Position numbers and translations under genes: made by a program. From Candidatus Rifleibacteriota bacterium (GTDB lineage Bacteria; Muiribacteriota; Ozemobacteria; Ozemobacterales; Ozemobacteraceae): 64,000 nucleotides of DNA. The stretch is taken from assembly GCA_024710355.1 (NCBI GenBank), contig JANJUX010000041.1, forward strand, positions 124,001 to 188,000, given 5' to 3'. The notes below the pieces were generated by a model, which had not been told where the DNA came from, did no database searches, and saw nothing but the letters and a program-made list of their open reading frames with translations. Of this stretch, positions 29,206 through 36,128 are shown piece by piece; the first letter of the stretch is position 1, and each line of letters opens with the position of its first letter.

Positions 29206-29245
29206 AAATGGGCAGCCCTGCTCAAAAGCGCCGGGCTGCCCATTT
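29206..29245. terminator. Bidirectional terminator hairpin between convergent operons
   Basis: A perfect 13-base-pair stem (29206-29218 with 29233-29245, AAATGGGCAGCCC/GGGCTGCCCATTT) closes a 14-base loop. It lies between the TPS operon and the minus-strand FecR-like gene. The tract after the stem is A/T-rich rather than a clean T-run on either strand. Its core is the second copy of the 28-base repeat. Confidence 0.75.
29211..29238 (+). repeat. 28-base repeat, copy 2, core of the terminator
   Basis: Identical over 28 bases to 7557-7584 in rluB. Matching stops on both sides, where this copy continues as a longer palindrome. Confidence 0.8.
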
Positions 29246-29258
29246 AGCCAGCTTTAAT

Positions 29259-30413
29259 TTATTTATTCGCTTCGAGAATCGCTGCTTTCAGGCGTTTGAG
29301 ATGCGGGGCAACCTTTTCGGGTGCCAGACCACTCTTCTGCAGAGCAAGCCACATGGCAGCGGCCTGATGGAGTTTGCCGCTCTTTTCCAGTTTCCAGGCT
29401 TCAATGATCGATGCCGTTCCGACAACGATGGCATCGACGCTGAATGAAGCAAGATTACCTGCGAGGCTGAAAGTGCCGGCAAAGCTTTCGGCGCCTTCGA
29501 TTTCAATTTCAACCCAGTCGTTGGCGGGATAATTGACACGACTGATCAGGTCCTTGTCGGCCGTAACCTTCAAACTGGCTTCATCAGAGCAGAATTTCGC
29601 AAAAACCTCAGCCGGGAAAGCCAGACTGACGAATTTTGCGGCCGGCGCGGCATCAGTCGGAGCTGCTTCGTTTTCGCTGCTGCCGGCAGCTGCGATGCCG
29701 GCATCGGCACCGACTTCCTGGTCTGCCAGGGCGTCAATTTCTGGTGCCACACCAGGAGCTTCCGAATCAAATTCTTCTTTCAGAGGCTTTCGCGCAATGC
29801 TGGCCGACTTAGCTTTATATGAACTCGAAATAGCCACTTCTCTGGCCGATTCTAAGGAACCGTCGACAGAAGAAGAATCTTTGATTTCTTCCCGAGGAAT
29901 CATCGAACCTCTCGGTCCCGCCTTGCGTTCCTCCATCATTTCATCGGATGGAACCGGGGCCGGAGCTGGAGCTGGAGCTGCGGGAGCCGCGGCCGGCGGC
30001 GGAGGCGGCGCAGACTGAACTGCCACATTGACACGACCCGGATCAACGGCTCCGGTCTGGTTGCCCATTTCTCTTCCGAGATTCAGGTTTGCCGAAACCA
30101 GTTCAATTTCAGAAGCGGAAATTTTATCGCCGGCAACACCTGCGAGGGTGATCTTGCCATTTCCCTGTGGTTCAAAACGGTATTCACGATTGGTCGCCAG
30201 ATGCACCAGCACGAGCGAACCATCTTCTGAAACTTTTACTTCGACGCCATCCGGGAGCATTTCTGCCAGTTCGACGTTCCATTCATCGCCGGCCAGGGAG
30301 GCCTGAACCGTGCCGGTTATTTCGGTTACCAGCGCCACGTCGGCGGCTCTTACAGCTCCGGAACACATCAGACAACAACAGACCGCAAGAATTACAGCAA
30401 ACCTGTTAAACAT
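29259..30413 (-). CDS. Secreted FecR-like protein with a Pro/Ala-rich linker
   Basis: 384 residues from the ATG at 30413, which has GGAGG seven bases upstream. An in-frame upstream extension lacks such a site and would hide the signal peptide. The signal peptide (RFAVILAVCCCLMCSG, cut near VRA-AD) leads to a FecR-like beta domain (about 25-105; VTEITGTVQASLAGDEW, LPDGVEVKVSEDGSLVLV). A low-complexity P/A linker (about 135-165) and a helical C-terminal part follow. FecR-like domains often pair with CHASE2 cyclases. Here the cyclase gene overlaps the start of this gene by eight bases, so the two are co-expressed. It is probably periplasmic and may act as the sensing partner. The exact family is uncertain. 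Confidence 0.7.
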   Translation of the reverse strand: MFNRFAVILAVCCCLMCSGAVRAADVALVTEITGTVQASLAGDEWNVELAEMLPDGVEVKVSEDGSLVLVHLATNREYRFEPQGNGKITLAGVAGDKISASEIELVSANLNLGREMGNQTGAVDPGRVNVAVQSAPPPPPAAAPAAPAPAPAPVPSDEMMEERKAGPRGSMIPREEIKDSSSVDGSLESAREVAISSSYKAKSASIARKPLKEEFDSEAPGVAPEIDALADQEVGADAGIAAAGSSENEAAPTDAAPAAKFVSLAFPAEVFAKFCSDEASLKVTADKDLISRVNYPANDWVEIEIEGAESFAGTFSLAGNLASFSVDAIVVGTASIIEAWKLEKSGKLHQAAAMWLALQKSGLAPEKVAPHLKRLKAAILEANK

Positions 30414-32214
30414 TTTTTTCCTCCAGGTTATCGATTGTGAAAAGCTCAACTTCGTTGGCTTTTCCACGCAGACTCGTTTTTTCGATGAACTTCCATTTCA
30501 CCGGCATTTTTACCAGACCGACAACTTCGCCGCTGGCGATTATCGAAGTTTTGTATTCTTTGTTGAGGTTTTCCATGCGCGAACAGGCGTTAACCGTATC
30601 GCCGATGACCGTAAATTCAGCCTTTCGCTCTGAGCCGATGTTGCCGAAAACAACATTACCGGCATGCACTGCCAGGCCGACCTTCAGATCGGCACCGTGG
30701 CAGATAGCCTTGAATTCAGGCGATTCTGTGTATCTGACAATCTCTATCGCCGCTTTTATTGCATCATCAGCAAAATCGGCATGCTCGACCGGGGCGTTGA
30801 AAAACGCCAATAGACCGTCACCAAGAAATTTGTCGACGACGCCGCGGTTATTCATGATGATTTCGGTCAGCCTGGCAAAGTAGGCATTGAGAAACTCCAC
30901 CACCGCGTGCGCGTCGTGCTGCTCGCTGAAGGTCGTGAAACCGCGGATGTCGGCAATCAGTATGCACAGCCGCCGGCGTTTTCCCTGCAGAAAATCGCGA
31001 TCATTCGAGGCAAGAATCTCTTTAACCACCGAGTCGCTGACGTAGCGGCCGAAAACCTCGCGCACCCGCCGCCGGTCAAGATAGATAGCCCGATAGGCAA
31101 TAAAGCGTTCGCAGGCGAGAAGCGCCAGCAGCAGCAACATCGGTCTGACTACCGGTATCACAAGAGGGTCAAACCAGAAAACCGCAATGCCAAGCCAGGC
31201 AATGAAAATCAGCGAACCGATTACTATCGCATAAGTTCGGCTTAGCCTGGCAATTACCAGAAGCCCGACCAGCATTGCGACGACTCCCCAGAGCTCATGA
31301 CCTGGCGTCAGCGGCTGCAGAAAACGATTCCCAAGGATATTGTCGAGAATACTGGCATGCACTTCAACCCCAGGCATGTAGCCAAATGGCGTGGCCTTGA
31401 AATCGGTTATGTCGGTAAAGCCGAGCAATACGATCTTGCCGGTCAGGTCAGCAGGCTGCGGGCGGCCGCTGCGGTAAGCTTCGATTATCTGATGCACCGG
31501 CACCGTTCTGACAGTGCCACGCGGCCCGCGAAAATTTATCTGCTGCAAAGCCTGTGCTGGTGTAGCGACCTGAGTAACACCGCTGCGCAGGGCTGCCGCC
31601 ATCGAAACGGCGAACACTGGCCCGGCCGGCCCCTGACCGAACAGCTCAACATGCCTGATCACACCGTCGTGCGAGGTTGCCAGATTAAAGTAGCCGGTAT
31701 TGTCTTTTTTGGCAATATGCAGCAGGGCTGGGTCAGAAAACACTGGCTGGCCGTGTTCCCAGGCAAAGCCGGCAATAAGAGAGGTTCCTGACGCAACCAG
31801 TTCGAGCAGCGCGCTTCTGAATGGCTTGTCGAAGCCGATTTCGCGCAAAAATTTAGGCGGCAGCTCCACCTGCATGCGACCGGCAGTTTCTTTAACATGC
31901 TCTCTGATTACGCTTTCAGAGCCAGGAGCAAAAACCAGATCAAGCAACAACGCCGAAGCCGAAGCATTTTTTACCGCCTGCACCAGTTCGGCATAAACCG
32001 GCCCCCAGGCAAACATCGGGCGCCCGGCCCAGGCGAGCGTCTCCTGATTGATGCCGGCGATCACGATGCGTGAATCGACCTCAACCACGCCACGATGGCG
32101 AAACTGCAGATCGAGAACCCGGTTTTCGGCATCGTCAATCAGTCCGGGGCCGGCGCCGTAAATAATTACACCGAGCAGCAGACAGACTATCCAGCTCAAA
32201 TAATCGATTCGCAT
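30406..32214 (-). CDS. CHASE2-domain adenylate cyclase (class III)
   Basis: 602 residues from the ATG at 32214, preceded by AGGA at good spacing; an ATG five codons upstream has none. Order: one membrane segment (about 6-25), a periplasmic CHASE2 sensor domain (about 25-310; SRIVIAGINQETLAWAGRP), three transmembrane helices (about 318-385), then a cytoplasmic class III cyclase domain (about 420-590). Metal-binding Asp residues are in ILIADIRGFT and in DKFLGDGLLAFF. The Lys of DKFLGDG and the Thr of VIGDTVNACSR match the substrate pattern of adenylate rather than guanylate cyclases. It should make cAMP in response to a periplasmic cue. It is the first gene of a two-gene unit with the FecR-like protein. 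Confidence 0.9.
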   Translation of the reverse strand: MRIDYLSWIVCLLLGVIIYGAGPGLIDDAENRVLDLQFRHRGVVEVDSRIVIAGINQETLAWAGRPMFAWGPVYAELVQAVKNASASALLLDLVFAPGSESVIREHVKETAGRMQVELPPKFLREIGFDKPFRSALLELVASGTSLIAGFAWEHGQPVFSDPALLHIAKKDNTGYFNLATSHDGVIRHVELFGQGPAGPVFAVSMAAALRSGVTQVATPAQALQQINFRGPRGTVRTVPVHQIIEAYRSGRPQPADLTGKIVLLGFTDITDFKATPFGYMPGVEVHASILDNILGNRFLQPLTPGHELWGVVAMLVGLLVIARLSRTYAIVIGSLIFIAWLGIAVFWFDPLVIPVVRPMLLLLALLACERFIAYRAIYLDRRRVREVFGRYVSDSVVKEILASNDRDFLQGKRRRLCILIADIRGFTTFSEQHDAHAVVEFLNAYFARLTEIIMNNRGVVDKFLGDGLLAFFNAPVEHADFADDAIKAAIEIVRYTESPEFKAICHGADLKVGLAVHAGNVVFGNIGSERKAEFTVIGDTVNACSRMENLNKEYKTSIIASGEVVGLVKMPVKWKFIEKTSLRGKANEVELFTIDNLEEKNV

Positions 32215-32377
32215 TTTGTTTTCCTGCAATGCAGCTACCGCTTAATTTACCACAATCAGTCAGAATCAACACCAATATTCAAACCGTGGTGCGGCAATTC
32301 GTCACCAATATAACGAGCAACCCGGCCTGCAGATTCAACTTTTTTCACCAATCCATTTTTTTGCTCTCGATCCTCAT

Positions 32378-32405
32378 TTCTTCGTTCTTCGTTCTTCGTT
32401 CTTCG
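32378..32405 (+). repeat. Four tandem copies of TTCTTCG
   Basis: Perfect heptanucleotide repeats, 4 x 7 bases, immediately beside the dispersed ATCCGTG-type element. The copy number could vary between strains through slippage. Confidence 0.9.
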
Positions 32406-32412
32406 ATCTTTG

Positions 32413-32442
32413 ATCCGCGTCAATCCATGTTCATCCGTGGCC
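32413..32442 (+). repeat. Dispersed intergenic element, copy A
   Basis: 28 of 30 bases match 60926-60955, in the same orientation. Read on the minus strand it encodes the peptide TDEHGLTRI. Further imperfect ATTCATCCATG units continue to about 32465. It is non-coding in context. Confidence 0.75.
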
Positions 32443-32724
32443 AAAGTTTCATATTCATCCATGTTCATTCGCAGCCGATGTTTTCCTTCTGTTCCGCACC
32501 CATCCCGCTTGTGAAATTTTTCTTTAACCCTGCGTTTAGCATTGGTGAAAAGTGGCTGACAATTTTCGTTTACAGCGTTAAAATAGCAGGGTACAAAACA
32601 AGCTCTTTTATTGACAATTGTATAAAAAAGCGACCCGACCGGCAGGCCGGGCCGCCAAGCCGGTTAAATCGATTGATGATAATGCATCGGTGATTCTACA
32701 GACAGACACACAAGGAGGAAAGGG

Positions 32725-33042
32725 ATGCAATCCCTGCGCATTCAGGAACACCCGGTATTGAAATTCCCGGAACGTAAACTGGTAAAATTCTTCTTTGACG
32801 ACCGCGCATATGAAGGTTACGAAGGCGAACCGATCGCCGCCGCCCTGCATGCCGCCGGTGTCAGAACCCTGCGCCGCAGTCCCCAGAAAAACCGCGCCCG
32901 CGGCTTTTTCTGCGCCATTGGTCGCTGTTCAAGCTGCATCATGGAAGTCGACGGACAGGTAAATATTATGACCTGCATCACTCCGCTCAAGGAAGGCATG
33001 AAAATCCGCATGCAGAAAGGGCACGGTGTCATTCACCCATGA
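32725..33042 (+). CDS. (2Fe-2S)-binding subunit, HcnA/sarcosine-oxidase-alpha N-terminal type
   Basis: 105 residues, a Fer2_4-type ferredoxin domain. The cluster ligands are visible in GFFCAIGRCSSC and a following MTC. The family usually forms the N-terminal part of HcnA, octopine/nopaline oxidase or sarcosine oxidase alpha. Here it is a separate gene, first of a five-gene operon, with a strong AAGGAGG site. It should relay electrons between the flavoproteins encoded next. It overlaps the next gene by four bases (ATGA). Confidence 0.88.
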   Translation: MQSLRIQEHPVLKFPERKLVKFFFDDRAYEGYEGEPIAAALHAAGVRTLRRSPQKNRARGFFCAIGRCSSCIMEVDGQVNIMTCITPLKEGMKIRMQKGHGVIHP

Positions 33043-34136
33043 GTCGCAACACTGAAATTTTTGTCATCGGCGGCGGCCCAGCCGGCCTTTCGGCAGCAAT
33101 TGTCGCCTCACAGCTCGGCGCCAGAACTCTGCTGGTCGACGACAGCGCCCGCCTCGGCGGCCAGCTGATCAAGCAGACCCACCGTTTCTTCGGCAGCAGC
33201 AACCGTGATGCCGGAATCAGAGGCATCACCATTGCCGAAATGCTCTGCAAAGAAGTTAAAGACGCTTCTGACCGGCTGACGGTTCTTGAGAATACCGCAG
33301 CCGTAGGTTTTTACGCGAACAAAGAAGCCGGGATTCTTTCACAGGACGCCTACGAGCGTGTTTCATATCAGGCCGCCATCGTCTGCACAGGTGCCACCGA
33401 GAACAGCCTGACCTTCGAAAACAACGACCTGCCGGGTATTTACGGCGCCGGCGGCGTTCAGACCCTGATGAACGTGCACGGCATCAAACCCGGCCGCAAG
33501 ATTCTCATGGTCGGCAGCGGCAATATCGGCCTGATCGTCAGCTACCAGCTGCTGCAGGCCGGTGTCGAAGTCGTCGGCCTTGTTGAAGGCATGCCCACCA
33601 TCGGCGGCTATCTGGTTCACGCCAGCAAAATCCGCCGCCTCGGCGTGCCGATCTACACTTCGCATACTATTTTAAAAGCACTCGGGGAAACCGGCGTCGA
33701 AGGCGCAGTGCTCTGCCGGGTCGACGAGCGATTCCAGCCTGTCCCCAATACAGAATTAATGATTGAATGTGACTGCATATGCCTCGCAGTTGGCCTGACA
33801 CCGCTGATCGATCTTTTCCAGCAGGCGCAGTGCCGCATGGTTCACGTCGGTGAGCTTGGTGGGCTTGTACCATTGCATGATTCAGCGATGCGCACCACCA
33901 ATCCCGATGTCTTCGTGGCCGGCGACGCTTCCGGTATCGAAGAAGCCACCACTGCAATGCTTGGCGGCCGCATCGCCGGTGCCAGAGCCTTCGAAAGCAT
34001 TCATGGCAAATCACCGAAAGCTGAAGCGATTGTCGAAGAAGCCCGGGAAGAGCTGCGAACCCTGCGCTCCGGCTCGACCGGCGAACGTATCCGCTGGGGC
34101 CGCGAACGCGTTCTCAAGGAGGTTGGAGCATGCTGA
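33039..34136 (+). CDS. FAD/NAD(P)-dependent oxidoreductase subunit, HcnB/proline dehydrogenase alpha type
   Basis: 365 residues. An N-terminal FAD-binding Rossmann motif, VIGGGPAGLSAA (8-19), and a second dinucleotide site, ILMVGSGNIGLIVSYQL (about 152-168), mark a two-dinucleotide-binding disulfide-reductase-like flavoprotein. The late motif VFVAGDASGIEEAT binds the FAD pyrophosphate or ribityl. In HcnB and the alpha subunit of archaeal dye-linked L-proline dehydrogenase this domain exchanges electrons between the amine-oxidising subunit and an acceptor such as NAD(P)+. The BFD-like domain that is usually fused to it is encoded separately two genes downstream. Direction and acceptor are unknown. 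Confidence 0.88.
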   Translation: MSRNTEIFVIGGGPAGLSAAIVASQLGARTLLVDDSARLGGQLIKQTHRFFGSSNRDAGIRGITIAEMLCKEVKDASDRLTVLENTAAVGFYANKEAGILSQDAYERVSYQAAIVCTGATENSLTFENNDLPGIYGAGGVQTLMNVHGIKPGRKILMVGSGNIGLIVSYQLLQAGVEVVGLVEGMPTIGGYLVHASKIRRLGVPIYTSHTILKALGETGVEGAVLCRVDERFQPVPNTELMIECDCICLAVGLTPLIDLFQQAQCRMVHVGELGGLVPLHDSAMRTTNPDVFVAGDASGIEEATTAMLGGRIAGARAFESIHGKSPKAEAIVEEAREELRTLRSGSTGERIRWGRERVLKEVGAC

Positions 34137-34615
34137 AAAATACCGGAATCATCACCAGTGAAGAATTAAAACCGGTTCTGCCACCTCAGAACCGCCTCGA
34201 AAAGGGGCCGGTGGCCATTATTGAATGCCTGCAGGACATCCCATGCGACCCATGCGTATCGGCCTGCCCGGTCAAGGCAATTCAGATGCAGTCCGGCATC
34301 ACCGACCGGCCGCAGCTTGATTTCGAAACCTGCACCGGCTGCGGCGCCTGTGTGCCGAAATGCCCGGGGCTGGCAATTTTCATCGTCAACATGAAGCACA
34401 ATGTTCCGGGCAAAGCGCTGCTGTCGATGAGCTATGAACTGCTGCCCGTGCCGGCCAAAGATCAGGAAGTCGACGCCCTTGACCGCACCGGCAAGTTCGT
34501 CTGCAAGGCAAAAGTCGCCAGAGTCATCAATCCGCCCGCCTACGATCGCACCGCGGTAGTCACCATAGAAGTTCCGGCTGATCGTATTAACGACATACGC
34601 TCCATCAAAGTTTGA
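34130..34615 (+). CDS. 4Fe-4S dicluster ferredoxin subunit of the amine oxidoreductase
   Basis: 161 residues. Two cysteine sets are visible: CDPCVSACP (with an upstream Cys in ECLQDIP) and CTGCGACVPKCP, enough for one complete 4Fe-4S cluster and a second probable one. The C-terminal 60 residues form a small beta domain. It overlaps the upstream gene by seven bases and the downstream gene by four. Electron-transfer subunits like this accompany HcnABC-type proline/hydroxyproline-like dehydrogenases in anaerobes. Confidence 0.87.
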   Translation: MLKNTGIITSEELKPVLPPQNRLEKGPVAIIECLQDIPCDPCVSACPVKAIQMQSGITDRPQLDFETCTGCGACVPKCPGLAIFIVNMKHNVPGKALLSMSYELLPVPAKDQEVDALDRTGKFVCKAKVARVINPPAYDRTAVVTIEVPADRINDIRSIKV

Positions 34616-34920
34616 CAGGGGGAAAGCCAATGAAAATCATCTGCAGATGTCAGGATGTAACTGAAGACGAAATCATCGCCGCCATCAGACAGGGCGCGAC
34701 CACTATCGACGAAATCCGCCGCCTGGTACGAGCCGGTATGGGCTCATGCCAGGGCCGCACCTGCCGCCGCCTCGTTTCACAGATTATCAGCCGTGAGCTT
34801 AAAACGCCCGCCGCCGAAATTTATCCGCCAACTTTCCGCCCGCCCAACCGACCGGTATCTTTCGAGCTTATCAACGCCGAGCTCGCCAGACACGCAGACG
34901 AAGAGGGGGAAGAAAAATGA
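34612..34920 (+). CDS. BFD-like (2Fe-2S)-binding subunit
   Basis: 102 residues. The bacterioferritin-associated-ferredoxin-like fold is shown by CRCQDVTEDEI and GMGSCQGRTCRR, giving the CxC...CxxxxC ligand pattern. In HcnB and sarcosine-oxidase-type alpha subunits this module is C-terminal; here it is free-standing. It overlaps both neighbours by four bases. Confidence 0.87.
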   Translation: MTGGKPMKIICRCQDVTEDEIIAAIRQGATTIDEIRRLVRAGMGSCQGRTCRRLVSQIISRELKTPAAEIYPPTFRPPNRPVSFELINAELARHADEEGEEK

Positions 34921-36062
34921 ACAGAGCCTTTGACGCCGTAATCATCGGCGGTGGCATTCTCGGCATTTCGACTGCCTACGAACTTGCCCGCGCCGGTATG
35001 AAAAATATCTGCGTGCTTGAACGCAAATACCTCGCCAGCGGCTCGACCGGCCGCTGCGGCGGCGGTTTCAGACAGCAGTGGAGCACCGAAGCCAACACCA
35101 CGCTTGCCATGGCTTCGGTTCAGCGTCTCGAAGGTCTCGAAGAAGAACTTGGCTACCGCACTGAATTCTTTCAGGGCGGCTACCTGATTCTTGCCCATAA
35201 CGAAGAAGAAGAACAGCAATTCGCAAAGAACGTCGCGATGCAGCGCAAACTCGGTCTCGAAGTCGATATGGTCGACCCCGACGAAGCCCGCAAAATTGTA
35301 CCGTTCCTCAACACCGAAATGATCCGCAAGGCTACCTGGTGCCCGAAGGACGGTCATATCAACCCGTTCCTGCTGACGCAAGGTTATGCCAATGCCGCCA
35401 AACGTCTGGGCGTCGAAATCCATCTCTGGACAAACGTCACCGGCATCATGAAGAAAAGCAACGTCTTCTTCGTCATGACCGAAAACGGCAACACCTACCA
35501 GACCCCGCTGCTTTTCAACTGCGCCGGCGGTTTTTCAAAGAGCATCGGTCAGATGCTCAACGTCGATATTCCGGTCGACCCGTACCGCCACGAAATTCTC
35601 GTCACCGAGCCGGTTGAACGCCTCTGGGATCCGATGGTCATCAGTTTCAGCGTCGGTCTCTACGCCCGCCAGGAAATGAGCGGCGGCGTGGTAATGGGCA
35701 TGGGCGACCCGAATGAACCGGTCGGAACCTATGTTGGCAGCTCGATGCACTTTATGTATGAGATGAGCAAACGCTTCAGTCAGCTTTTCCCCAAACTCGA
35801 CAAGCTGCGAATTGTAAGACAATGGGCCGGCCTCTACGAAATGACGGCAGATGCCCAGCCGGTTCTTGGCCCGGTCGATGAAGTCGACAATTTCATTCAG
35901 GCAAGCGGTTTCTCAGGTCACGGCCTGATGCTGGCCCCGGCCGTAAGCATGCTGCTCGCCGACCTGGTGGTCAATAAAAAGAAAAGCCCGGTCATCGATG
36001 ATCTCAACGTTAAGCGCCTCTACAATCTGAAAGACGTCGTCAAGGAAAAATCAGTCGTCTGA
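34917..36062 (+). CDS. FAD-dependent amine/imino-acid dehydrogenase catalytic subunit (DAO family)
   Basis: 381 residues. The N-terminal FAD motif, VIIGGGILGISTAYELARAG, and the conserved SGSTGRCGGGFRQQW stretch identify the DAO/sarcosine-oxidase-beta/HcnC family. The C-terminal FSGHGLMLAPA motif binds the flavin. The length is very close to archaeal proline dehydrogenase beta subunits as I remember them. It should oxidise a small amino or imino acid (proline, hydroxyproline, sarcosine, glycine or an opine) and pass electrons to the four preceding subunits. The substrate cannot be read from the sequence. It is the last gene of the operon. Confidence 0.88.
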   Translation: MNRAFDAVIIGGGILGISTAYELARAGMKNICVLERKYLASGSTGRCGGGFRQQWSTEANTTLAMASVQRLEGLEEELGYRTEFFQGGYLILAHNEEEEQQFAKNVAMQRKLGLEVDMVDPDEARKIVPFLNTEMIRKATWCPKDGHINPFLLTQGYANAAKRLGVEIHLWTNVTGIMKKSNVFFVMTENGNTYQTPLLFNCAGGFSKSIGQMLNVDIPVDPYRHEILVTEPVERLWDPMVISFSVGLYARQEMSGGVVMGMGDPNEPVGTYVGSSMHFMYEMSKRFSQLFPKLDKLRIVRQWAGLYEMTADAQPVLGPVDEVDNFIQASGFSGHGLMLAPAVSMLLADLVVNKKKSPVIDDLNVKRLYNLKDVVKEKSVV

Positions 36063-36069
36063 TGTACCA

Positions 36070-36098
36070 TTGACGCTTTTTGTTTCCGCCATTAGAAT
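36070..36098 (+). promoter_or_regulatory. Sigma-70-like promoter of the HExxH/HhH gene
   Basis: TTGACG (36070-36075), a 17-base spacer and TAGAAT (36093-36098) are each one base off consensus. The element lies 30 bases upstream of the GTG start and just after the previous operon ends. Confidence 0.6.
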
Positions 36099-36128
36099 TG
36101 ACAAATAATCAAAGCAGGAGGGCCATAA

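Larger units (their letters stand above)
32230..32724. other. Repeat-bearing intergenic region
   Basis: About 495 bases between divergent operons with no credible gene; the open frames here translate the repeats into low-complexity Ser/Phe sequence. It contains four tandem 7-base repeats (32378-32405), a dispersed element (32413-32442) and a G+C-rich dyad with CCGGC/GCCGG arms (about 32637-32664). The last 40 bases run up to the AAGGAGG site of the oxidoreductase operon. Confidence 0.6.

Noticed and set aside
32229..32693. A 154-codon plus-strand frame between the cyclase and the oxidoreductase operon
   Set aside because: It translates the TTCTTCG repeats and the dispersed element into low-complexity Ser/Phe/Ile sequence and lacks a ribosome site.
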